Shown in pieces: positions 33,358 to 40,526 of a stretch of DNA of 64,000 nt. The position numbers and the translations under genes were made by a program. Source of the stretch: Candidatus Fibrimonadaceae bacterium (GTDB taxonomy: Bacteria; Fibrobacterota; Fibrobacteria; Fibrobacterales; Fibrobacteraceae); assembly GCA_031281345.1 (NCBI GenBank), contig JAITFN010000051.1, positions 1 to 64,000 of the forward strand. Reading direction: 5' to 3'. Below the pieces are notes generated by a model, which saw only the letters and a list, made by a program, of their open reading frames with translations, did not search any database and was not told the DNA's origin. The first letter of the stretch is position 1. Every line of letters starts with the position of its first letter.

Positions 33358-35675
33358 TGAGAGAATTTAGAAACAAGTTTTTGTGGCTGGATGAGCATTT
33401 TGAATAGTTTATTCAAGTTGAATGGCATTATCTTTTCTTTTATCAAAAGCGGTTGAATAAGGGCAAATAGCAATATTGGCGGCAAAGAAGCTATAATGGA
33501 GAAAGCCATTAAGAGTTCTGGTCGGTTTGCAAGCTGACCAACAGTGAGCCTTATTCCAACGGGCAGGGTAGCCGTAGTTGAATCGGTAGAGAGAATCCAT
33601 ATAAATAAAATCTCGTCCCAAGCAAATAGGAATATATAAACCAAGCATATTGCAAGAGAGGGCAAAATTATTGGAATAATTATTTTCCAAAATGTTGTCC
33701 AAGGCGTGCAGCCGTCTATCATAGCCGATTCTTCCAAATTTGGTGGAATTGCTTTAAACATATTGAACAAAAATTGCACTGCCAATGGCAAGAAAAACGC
33801 AATGTTTACGAGTATTATAATTGTGAAATTATTGAATAGCTGAAAAGATTTCATTTGCAAAATATTAAATATAACAAAAATGGGAATTAAAAAAGGCAAG
33901 CTAGAAAGCACTTGCGAAGACAGCATAATTCTTGCAAAGGCTGCTTTGCCAAAAAATCTAAGGCGAGATATGGCATAGCTAGGCAGTATTGCTAAAAAGG
34001 TGCAAAGCAGGCTTATGGATAAACTCAGCAATATGGAATTTTTGAAGAATGGGCCTATAGGCATAATTTTTATTATATCTTGATAATTATTCCACTGAAA
34101 CGTACGTTTGCCTTTTGGAATGGAGCTAGTTTGAATGTTGAGATTTGATTCGTTCAAAACCTCAAGTTTTCCATCGCCATAGCCTACCCATTTATATCCA
34201 TTTTTGTTTTCGTAATAAGAACTTATTGATGAATAGTCAAGCGTTTGTTCTTGCTCTTGTTCTTGCTTTTGCTCGATTTTGAAATTATCGTAGTTAAATA
34301 TTAGGTTTCTTGTTCCATAGTTTATGGAAATTTTCCTGTTTAGCAATGTTTTTTCGCTTGGCAGAGGTACTTTCTCCTCTGGTATTGATACTTTTGGCTC
34401 TGGCAATGCTTTTTTGCCTAGCGGTGTTTTTTTGGCCTGCGAAGGCGGTGGCTTTTTGGCTGGCAACCCTTTTTTGCTTGGCAATACAATTATCTCATCT
34501 TGGAGTATTATTTCGTTTGGCAATACTTTTTCTTTTGGTGGTGGTTCTTCATAAACTTTGATATATAAATTTTGCCCAGCCAAATCTGGCAATTCATGTT
34601 CGCCAAACATAACATTGCGGATTATTTTTCTAGATTCAAGCTGAATAATGCTAAATCCAATATCGTGCACAACTAAAATAGTATCGTTTTGAATAGTACT
34701 GGGTTTTGATATTTTAACTATGTTTTGAACAGAGGCATTCGGAAGCCCTGTTGCTTCTGTAATCCAGGTTACCTGTTTTGTTTCTGTATCAAAAATGGCA
34801 ACTCCCGGGAAAAAATCGCCACGAACGCCTATTGCAACTTTGTTTTCGGTTGCCAAAATTGCAAGCCCAGAGCTTACTATTTGGCTAATCCATAAATCTT
34901 GCCAAGGAAAAAATTTTACACGCGATATTTCGTTTGGAAAGAGTTCCGATAAGCAAAAACGAAACAGCAAATGTTTTTCTTTTTCAGAGATATTTTTATT
35001 TTTCTTCAAGTTGTATATTTGCGGATTAAGCCAGTCTTCCCGTTTTGTCCAGTAATCCAAAATTGAATTTAGAATTTTATCGTTTGCTAAAATCCAATTG
35101 AGTTGGTTTATTATTTCTTCAGATTCAAAAAATTTAAATCCAACCAAAGATGACACAGTTATATTTTCGTTTTCACTTGGAAGTGCTGGAGCTGTATTCA
35201 AGTAATTTGCTAGCTCTACAAAATGCTTTGGCAAAACATCGCCAGAAACCAAAAATCTAGATTGGTCAAAATTTTCATAGCTATTTCTAAAGAAATTCCA
35301 ATCGTAAGATTTTTTTTCTTGTTTGTCTTTCATATCTATTTCTATTAAACCTCTATTTGCGCTAAACGCCCAAAGGCTTGCTTTATTTTGCGCATAAACA
35401 GTTGAAACGGAATTTATATTTAAAATTTCTTTGCCTTCAAAGTTGCGTATATATCCCAAATTTGTGGCAACAATTATATCTTTTTCTGTTGGTACAAAAA
35501 ATGTTACCTTGTCGTTTCTTTTTTGAGGGAAAAAAACAGATTTCTGAATGTCTTCTGAATTTAATATGGATAGCCAAACTATGAATAATACAGGGAGTGA
35601 ACTTATTAACGCCAAAACCCATGCCACAGCTATTTTTTCACGTCTGAAATTTATACGTTTGAAATAATTTAGCAT
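33258..35675 (-). CDS. MalG-type ABC permease with a giant periplasmic insertion
   Basis: An 805-residue protein, about 500 more than a normal MalG-type (CUT1) permease. One membrane helix at about 16-38 is followed by a large extracytoplasmic region (about 40-535), then a normal binding-protein-dependent permease core (about 540-780). The core has the EAA loop EESAMIDGCTPWTTFWKIIIP near residue 648. The insertion, placed where MalG has its first periplasmic loop, reads like beta-propeller or sensor repeats (IIVATNLGYIRNFEGKEI, LWAFSANRGLIEID, VAIGVRGDFFPGVAIFDTETK). It ends with a Pro/Lys-rich segment of imperfect LPxKK units (about 377-448). It is the fifth gene of a transporter operon, 1 nt after the MalF-type gene. 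The fusion is real in frame; the role of the insertion is unknown. Confidence 0.85.
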   Translation of the reverse strand: MLNYFKRINFRREKIAVAWVLALISSLPVLFIVWLSILNSEDIQKSVFFPQKRNDKVTFFVPTEKDIIVATNLGYIRNFEGKEILNINSVSTVYAQNKASLWAFSANRGLIEIDMKDKQEKKSYDWNFFRNSYENFDQSRFLVSGDVLPKHFVELANYLNTAPALPSENENITVSSLVGFKFFESEEIINQLNWILANDKILNSILDYWTKREDWLNPQIYNLKKNKNISEKEKHLLFRFCLSELFPNEISRVKFFPWQDLWISQIVSSGLAILATENKVAIGVRGDFFPGVAIFDTETKQVTWITEATGLPNASVQNIVKISKPSTIQNDTILVVHDIGFSIIQLESRKIIRNVMFGEHELPDLAGQNLYIKVYEEPPPKEKVLPNEIILQDEIIVLPSKKGLPAKKPPPSQAKKTPLGKKALPEPKVSIPEEKVPLPSEKTLLNRKISINYGTRNLIFNYDNFKIEQKQEQEQEQTLDYSSISSYYENKNGYKWVGYGDGKLEVLNESNLNIQTSSIPKGKRTFQWNNYQDIIKIMPIGPFFKNSILLSLSISLLCTFLAILPSYAISRLRFFGKAAFARIMLSSQVLSSLPFLIPIFVIFNILQMKSFQLFNNFTIIILVNIAFFLPLAVQFLFNMFKAIPPNLEESAMIDGCTPWTTFWKIIIPIILPSLAICLVYIFLFAWDEILFIWILSTDSTTATLPVGIRLTVGQLANRPELLMAFSIIASLPPILLFALIQPLLIKEKIMPFNLNKLFKMLIQPQKLVSKFSQWKISLKHIPKFSSQKDLRAKLPSFMRNEGKNT

Positions 35676-35676
35676 A

Positions 35677-36612
35677 TCAGTTTCCGTTTAAGTTTTTGTA
35701 ATAATATAAAACAGAAATTCCAACCATTAGCATTAGCATTGTAGATAGCGCAGCTCCAATTCCCAAATTCCAATACTGGAACGCTGTGCGGAATATATAT
35801 GGAATAATCATATCTGCGTTTTTGCTTGGAGTTATGGTTCCGGTGCCAAACATCATAACAACAATATTGAAATTGTAAATGTTTATCACAAAATTTTGAA
35901 TTAACACAGCTACCAAAACAGGGCGAAGTATGGGAACTGTTATGTAAAAGAATTTATCAATTTTATCTGCTCCGTCCATAGTTGCGGCTCTGTCTATATC
36001 ACTGTGGATGGAATTTAAACCTGCCAAAAACAAAAGCATTGAATACGGCCAGTAGTGCCATATAGCGGGAATAGCCACGGTTAGCACGGAGTATTTATGG
36101 TCAAGCCATCTCGGTGGTATTAATTGCCCATCTTGGTTATAGCTCCATCCCACTCCCATCCAAGACGAAATCGCATCAATGTCCAGCATATCGAACAGTA
36201 TAAAATTTATGAGGCTGTTGTCTTGCTGAAAAACATAACCAAAAAAAATTCCAACCACATAAGTTGGTATAGACCACGCAACCATAATTAAAAGTATAAC
36301 AATTCCTCTTCCCTTAAAAGGCTCTCTTAAACAAATAGCCGCAAGCAACCCTACAAGGCTCACGCATAAGGTGGTTAGTATGGTATATATTGTGGAATTT
36401 TTAACAGCACTGATAAAACCATCTTGCATAATGGCATCGTAATAATTGTCAAAAAATACAAAAGAATGGAACGACCATAAATCTGGGGCATTTCCTATGT
36501 CTAATGTGCTTATAACGGTATTGCACAAAACAGGCAATATTAAAAAAAACAAGAGCAGAATGCTTGTTGGCAAAGCAAAAAACAATGCTATTCTGTTGTT
36601 CTGTCGTTTCAT
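35677..36612 (-). CDS. MalF-type ABC sugar permease
   Basis: Inner-membrane permease of 311 residues of the carbohydrate uptake (CUT1) class. About six membrane helices are visible. The EAA loop (DIDRAATMDGADKIDKFFYITVPILRP, about 205-230) contacts the ATPase. It contains an unusual insertion of about 40 residues rich in aromatic and acidic residues between helices (around FGYVFQQDNSLINFILFDMLDIDAIS). The start ATG overlaps the binding-protein gene by 4 nt. Its partner permease is the following fusion gene. Confidence 0.9.
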   Translation of the reverse strand: MKRQNNRIALFFALPTSILLLFFLILPVLCNTVISTLDIGNAPDLWSFHSFVFFDNYYDAIMQDGFISAVKNSTIYTILTTLCVSLVGLLAAICLREPFKGRGIVILLIMVAWSIPTYVVGIFFGYVFQQDNSLINFILFDMLDIDAISSWMGVGWSYNQDGQLIPPRWLDHKYSVLTVAIPAIWHYWPYSMLLFLAGLNSIHSDIDRAATMDGADKIDKFFYITVPILRPVLVAVLIQNFVINIYNFNIVVMMFGTGTITPSKNADMIIPYIFRTAFQYWNLGIGAALSTMLMLMVGISVLYYYKNLNGN

Positions 36613-37964
36613 AATTTCTTGTTATGCCTTTTTTGAAAGTCCTTGCCTATAATGACGTTTATATCGTTGTCTGCTTTTTTAAGTTCATCTTCTATTTTGC
36701 TTTGTGGCCATTGCTTTCCTTCTGAGCTAGCTATTATGTTGAAAATGTTGTTAAATCTTTTCACCAAAACATCGTTTTCTATTGAACTCCAAAAAGGCAC
36801 AGCGGGGTAGCTCAGCCCGTTTTCTACTATTTTTTGGAATATCTTGCGATTTTTATTTTCCGAAAAATAAGGCAGATTATATGTTTCCGCTAGTGCTGGC
36901 AAATAACCAGACATTTTAGAAAATTTAAGCTGAACATCGCTTTGAGTTGTTAAATATCTTAAAAGGGTCAAAGATTCTTTTTTTATTTTTGTCGCTTTGA
37001 AAATTCCCAAATTTGAGCCACCCAAAAAATACTTTCCTGGTTGGTCTTTTTTTGCAGTTGGCGGAACTATGCAACCATAATTTACCGCTTGTGAGTTTGA
37101 GCCTTGCAAAAGGTTTTGATTTTCAAGATAAAGGACTCTTTGCGTTGTTTCTCCTATAAAAGCGGTTTTGCCTTGGTCAAAATCGCTGTTCACGCCGGCT
37201 GTTGTTTTATCTAAATTGGAATAATCGTTATAGCCGTTTTTCACAAAGTCTAAGTAAAAATAAATGCCATCTAAAGTTTTGCTGTCTAGCAAATTGCTCT
37301 TTGATAAATCTTTGTTCAAAAAAGAACCTCCCGCACTGAAAATCCAAGATGCAAAATTATGAACAATGTTCCAATCGTTCTTTGCTGGATATTCCATTGG
37401 GCTTACAATTTTATCGTTTATCGGTATGTTTGATTCTTTTATTTTTTGTAAAACCTCTTTGAATTTTTCCCTTGAACTTATTGTATTTGGGTCTATATGC
37501 AGTACCTTTAAAACATCCTCGCTATAATAAAATGGGCGTACATCCAAAAACCAGGGAAGCGATGTGATGCTGGTTGAATTTTTGGGTTTCATTGTTTCTC
37601 TGGATCCTGTTATAAATAGTTCTGGATTTCCCCAGATTTCAATAATTGAATCTAAAGGCATAAGAGCGTCAATATCGGTGAGCGATGCAGCCCAAGTTGA
37701 AGGAACTTGAGCAACATCTGGGCCATTGCGGGTTGCTGCTGCCAAATTCAATTTTGATAAACCGCTTCCCCAATCCAAAATGGTAACTTCAACTTTTAAC
37801 CCCGGATTTTCAACGTGAAAACCTTTTAAAATTTTATTCATATCGTCTAGTGGGTTTGGGCTATTGTTGAAAACCCATAGGTGTATTATTTTTTCAGAAC
37901 GCGTTTTCTCTTTGCATCCGCAAAAAAAGCAAAGCAGTAAAATGGGTACCAAAAATTTCATCAT
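36609..37964 (-). CDS. Extracellular solute-binding lipoprotein (family 1)
   Basis: Binding protein of 451 residues for the sugar-type ABC importer. Lipobox Cys at about residue 17 (CFFCGC). The family-1 pattern is visible in LDDMNKILKGFHVENPGLKVEVTILDWGSGLSKL, GPDVAQVPSTWAASL, and the C-terminal AALIYS-like block replaced here by GKTAFIGETTQRVLYL and YFLGGSNLGIFKATKIKKES. Ligand is not predictable; oligosaccharides or glycerol-phosphates are usual for this family. Two adjacent ATGs are possible starts. It overlaps both neighbours by 4 nt, so stoichiometry is coupled. Confidence 0.9.
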   Translation of the reverse strand: MMKFLVPILLLCFFCGCKEKTRSEKIIHLWVFNNSPNPLDDMNKILKGFHVENPGLKVEVTILDWGSGLSKLNLAAATRNGPDVAQVPSTWAASLTDIDALMPLDSIIEIWGNPELFITGSRETMKPKNSTSITSLPWFLDVRPFYYSEDVLKVLHIDPNTISSREKFKEVLQKIKESNIPINDKIVSPMEYPAKNDWNIVHNFASWIFSAGGSFLNKDLSKSNLLDSKTLDGIYFYLDFVKNGYNDYSNLDKTTAGVNSDFDQGKTAFIGETTQRVLYLENQNLLQGSNSQAVNYGCIVPPTAKKDQPGKYFLGGSNLGIFKATKIKKESLTLLRYLTTQSDVQLKFSKMSGYLPALAETYNLPYFSENKNRKIFQKIVENGLSYPAVPFWSSIENDVLVKRFNNIFNIIASSEGKQWPQSKIEDELKKADNDINVIIGKDFQKRHNKKL

Positions 37965-39055
37965 ATCACAAGTTTTCCTTTTGTGAATAGGTGAATTTCG
38001 TTCTGGTCCGGTTCAACGTACACAGTTTCTCCAAGATCATAGCGCTTGTTCATCGGTACCTCAACCGCCAAGGTCTGATGTTCCCTAGAAACATAAATTA
38101 TGGATTGTGAGCCTGCATATTCTTGCATTTCCACTATCATCGGGACTGTATATGGGCTTTCTTCAGCGGCAATTTTTAAATGTTCCGCTCTAATGCCTAT
38201 TTTTGCCTTTGTATAATGCTTTAGAACATTTTTCAGTTTTAGCGGAATTTCCACGGAATAATTCGCATTTATGAAATTTAAAGTGATATGGCCGTTTTCT
38301 TCTATTGTCTCAAATTCAACGAAATTCATTTCTGGATATCCTATAAATCTCGCTACAGATTCGTTTGCAGGTTGGTTATAAAGTTCGTAGTTTGTGCCAA
38401 CTTGCAAGATTATTCCTTTGTTTATGCAAACTATGCGGTTGCTTAGAGTCATGGCTTCGGAAGGGTTATGTGTTGCATACATAACGGTTGCTTGCAAATT
38501 TATGCAAAACCGCTTTATTATGGATTGTATTTTTATTTTGGATTGAGAATCCAGCTCGGAAATAGGTTCATCTAGAATTAGAACTTGAGGGTGTTTCACA
38601 AAAGCACGTGCGAGTGCCACAAGCTGCCTTTCCGAAATAGGCAATGCATCTGGTTTCAAATCCATTATTTTTGGTATATCCAATAAATCTTCAATTTCTG
38701 CTATTCTTGTGTTTATTGTGCTTTTGGGAATGTTCGCTAGTTTAAGCCCAAATTCAAGATTTTTTCGCACGGTTAAATGAGGGTAAAGAGCTTGGGAGCG
38801 AAACACCATTGCTAGATTTTCGTATTTGGGAGAAAATTCGCTTAAAGTTTTTCCGTTGAAAAGCACGTTTCCAGAATCGGGTTCGGTTAAACCAGCTACA
38901 ATCCTGAGTATGCGAGACTTTCCGCTGTTAATGGGGCCGGTTAGCGTTATGAATTCGCCTGCTTTTACCTCTAGAGAAATATCATTTAGCAGAACTTCAT
39001 TAGTTTGTCCCTTTTTTTCGTATAACGTAATTCTATTTAATGATATATTTACCAT
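37961..39055 (-). CDS. MalK-type ABC ATPase with degenerate signature motif
   Basis: ATPase of 364 residues with the MalK layout: nucleotide-binding domain (about 1-235) and C-terminal regulatory OB-fold (about 240-364). Walker A reads GPINSGKS (usable), the Q-loop VFRSQALYPHLTV, Walker B VLILDEPISELD and the H-switch ATHNPSEAM are present. The ABC signature, normally LSGGQ, reads LPISE in DALPISERQLVALARAF, losing the Ser and both Gly that contact ATP across the dimer. This should weaken ATP hydrolysis unless compensated. The gene starts 9 nt after the receiver-like gene and overlaps the binding-protein gene by 4 nt. Confidence 0.88.
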   Translation of the reverse strand: MVNISLNRITLYEKKGQTNEVLLNDISLEVKAGEFITLTGPINSGKSRILRIVAGLTEPDSGNVLFNGKTLSEFSPKYENLAMVFRSQALYPHLTVRKNLEFGLKLANIPKSTINTRIAEIEDLLDIPKIMDLKPDALPISERQLVALARAFVKHPQVLILDEPISELDSQSKIKIQSIIKRFCINLQATVMYATHNPSEAMTLSNRIVCINKGIILQVGTNYELYNQPANESVARFIGYPEMNFVEFETIEENGHITLNFINANYSVEIPLKLKNVLKHYTKAKIGIRAEHLKIAAEESPYTVPMIVEMQEYAGSQSIIYVSREHQTLAVEVPMNKRYDLGETVYVEPDQNEIHLFTKGKLVI

Positions 39056-39064
39056 AGCTTTTGC

Positions 39065-39511
39065 CTACTGCTGTTCACCTTCTGGTGGGTTAGCGTTTAA
39101 GTTATCTTGAACAAATAATTTACGGATTGGTTCAAAGTACATTTCGCTTTGCTCGTTATCCCTATTGAGGCGGGAATAGTTCAGCGCAACAAGCATTATT
39201 TCCAAATTGTTGTTTGCCGTTTTAACGAACTCGCTTGTGGACACACCCTCTTCCATTAAGTCAACAACATAAGTGTCCCATTCCTCTTTTTCGGAAAGCT
39301 CGGTTGCTTTTTCTTCATTGTTCACATAACGTATGGTGGCATACGGCAAAAGAAAAGCTAAAGTTTCCTCCACCTGAGGCTGGTTCTCTTTGTCTTCAAT
39401 CCAAACTAAAATGCGGCGAGACTTGTAATCATAAACCTGCTGCGAAATAGGTTTTTCTTCATCAAGTTCCTCGTAATCCTCAAAATCTTCATCTTCTTCA
39501 AGTTTTACCAT
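39065..39511 (-). CDS. Acidic pseudo-receiver protein heading the transporter operon
   Basis: A 148-residue protein with a very acidic N-terminus (EEDEDFEDYEELDEE) followed by a receiver-like alpha/beta domain (about 32-135). Strand 1 (RRILVWIEDKE) offers acidic residues, and strand 3 (DTYVVDLMEEG) has an Asp at the phosphorylation position. The conserved Thr/Ser after strand 4 and the Lys-Pro of strand 5 are not evident, so phosphoswitching is uncertain. The message is predicted to be leaderless (TATATT 7 nt before ATG). Being first in the operon, 9 nt before the MalK-type gene, it may couple a signal to transport; this is inference. Confidence 0.55.
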   Translation of the reverse strand: MVKLEEDEDFEDYEELDEEKPISQQVYDYKSRRILVWIEDKENQPQVEETLAFLLPYATIRYVNNEEKATELSEKEEWDTYVVDLMEEGVSTSEFVKTANNNLEIMLVALNYSRLNRDNEQSEMYFEPIRKLFVQDNLNANPPEGEQQ

Positions 39512-39518
39512 AGGCTTA

Positions 39519-39530
39519 AATATAGTAAAT
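39519..39530 (-). promoter_or_regulatory. Putative leaderless promoter of the ABC transporter operon
   Basis: Minus-strand TTTAC followed by TATATT (39524-39519), exactly 7 nt before ATG 39511. No Shine-Dalgarno is present. Confidence 0.55.
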
Positions 39531-39536
39531 CAGCAC

Positions 39537-40358
39537 TCACTTCTTATTCTGTTTTCCAAACCATTGCAGATAATCTCTCTCTTCTTGGCTTAACGATTGA
39601 AGTCCTGTGCGGTTTATTTTTTCTAAAATTTCGTTTAAACGCTCTTCTTTTGCGCTTGAGTTGCCCTTGTATAGCTCGCCTTCCAGTGGCGGAGCTTGTT
39701 TTGCGTGTTCTTTGAAAAATTCCCTTGAATATCTTTCGGGGCCTTTGGATTTTGCAAAAAAAGATTCCAAAGAAATGCTCTTAGACCAAAACAGCATAAA
39801 TAAATAACCCGAAAGTACACCGCCCAAATGAGCAAAATGAGCAATGCCGTCTGAGCTATTTGCCATAAATAAGTCTATGGCTATGAATATCCATATAGCG
39901 TGTTTTATTTTCATAGGAACTATGAAGAACATCAAAATAATTTGCTCGGGAAACAAAAAGGCATAAGCCGCCATTACACCAAACAACGCACCGGAGGCCC
40001 CTATAACAGCGTGATTTCCCATTAAGCCAAAGGCATAGAAGGGTATGCTGAACAGGCCTGCGAATATGGCAGATAGCAGGTAAAGGGTGGTAAAATTTCT
40101 CTCTCCGAGACTTTTGCAAACCTCAGTTGCGAACATCCAAAACATGAGCATATTAAAGAGGATGTGCATAAAATCGGTATGTATAAAAGCATAGCTCACA
40201 AAACGCCAAAGCTCGTGGGCTTGGCTTGGGATAAAGGCTCCATACCACAGAATATAATCGCCAAGGTTAATCCAAGACAGCAAATAGACAATGGCATTTG
40301 CTAGCAATATGGCTTGCATAGGGCGAGGCAAATATTTTAATGGAGTTAAACCAAGCAT
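39537..40358 (-). CDS. Rhomboid-family intramembrane serine protease
   Basis: Membrane protease of 273 residues with six predicted helices. The catalytic Ser lies in IGASGALFGVMAAYAFL and the catalytic His in AHFAHLGGVLSGYLF; the HxxxxHxxxN motif of helix 2 is seen in HTDFMHILFNMLMFWMF. All key residues are present. The reading frame continues upstream to 40436, but that part is a translation of tRNA-Ala, so I start at ATG 40358. No Shine-Dalgarno is found; TACATT (40373-40368) lies 9 nt before the ATG. The soluble C-terminal tail (about 200-273) is charged and ends in QNKK. Substrate unknown. Confidence 0.9.
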   Translation of the reverse strand: MLGLTPLKYLPRPMQAILLANAIVYLLSWINLGDYILWYGAFIPSQAHELWRFVSYAFIHTDFMHILFNMLMFWMFATEVCKSLGERNFTTLYLLSAIFAGLFSIPFYAFGLMGNHAVIGASGALFGVMAAYAFLFPEQIILMFFIVPMKIKHAIWIFIAIDLFMANSSDGIAHFAHLGGVLSGYLFMLFWSKSISLESFFAKSKGPERYSREFFKEHAKQAPPLEGELYKGNSSAKEERLNEILEKINRTGLQSLSQEERDYLQWFGKQNKK

Positions 40359-40367
40359 TTGAGTAGT

Positions 40368-40378
40368 AATGTAGAAAA
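40368..40378 (-). promoter_or_regulatory. Putative leaderless promoter of the rhomboid gene
   Basis: Minus-strand TTTTC followed by TACATT (40373-40368) lies immediately after the tRNA-Ala 3' end and 9 nt before ATG 40358. The tRNA and the protease therefore need not share a transcript. Confidence 0.5.
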
Positions 40379-40451
40379 TGGAGCTAAGGAGATTCGAACT
40401 CCTGACCCTCACGCTGCCAGCGTGATGCTCTACCAACTGAGCTATAACCCC
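40379..40451 (-). tRNA. tRNA-Ala (anticodon GGC)
   Basis: A 73-nt cloverleaf on the minus strand. Acceptor GGGGTTA pairs with TAGCTCC (two G-U pairs), D-stem GCTC/GAGC, anticodon stem TCACG/CGTGA with loop CTGGCAG (anticodon GGC, reading GCC and GCU alanine codons), T-arm AGGAG-TTCGAAT-CTCCT, discriminator A. CCA is not encoded. Confidence 0.95.
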
Positions 40452-40463
40452 GGGTGAAATGTA

Positions 40464-40492
40464 AATTTAGAAAAAATTTGCGGATTTGTCAA
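40464..40492 (-). promoter_or_regulatory. Promoter of tRNA-Ala (TTGACA, 17 bp, TAAATT)
   Basis: On the minus strand a perfect -35 TTGACA (40492-40487) is followed after exactly 17 bp by TAAATT (40469-40464). The TTTTTTC that precedes the -10 is the same flank seen at the mRNA promoters of this window. It starts transcription about 5 nt before the tRNA. It is the best single piece of evidence that TTTTC-TANNTT is a -10 element. Confidence 0.8.
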
Positions 40493-40526
40493 GTAGCCAC
40501 AAACTCTCTGAAATTTGCGAAATATA

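Noticed and set aside
40359-40436. N-terminal extension of the rhomboid protease frame
   Set aside because: This part is the tRNA-Ala gene read in frame; ATG 40358 with a promoter element 9 nt upstream is a better start.
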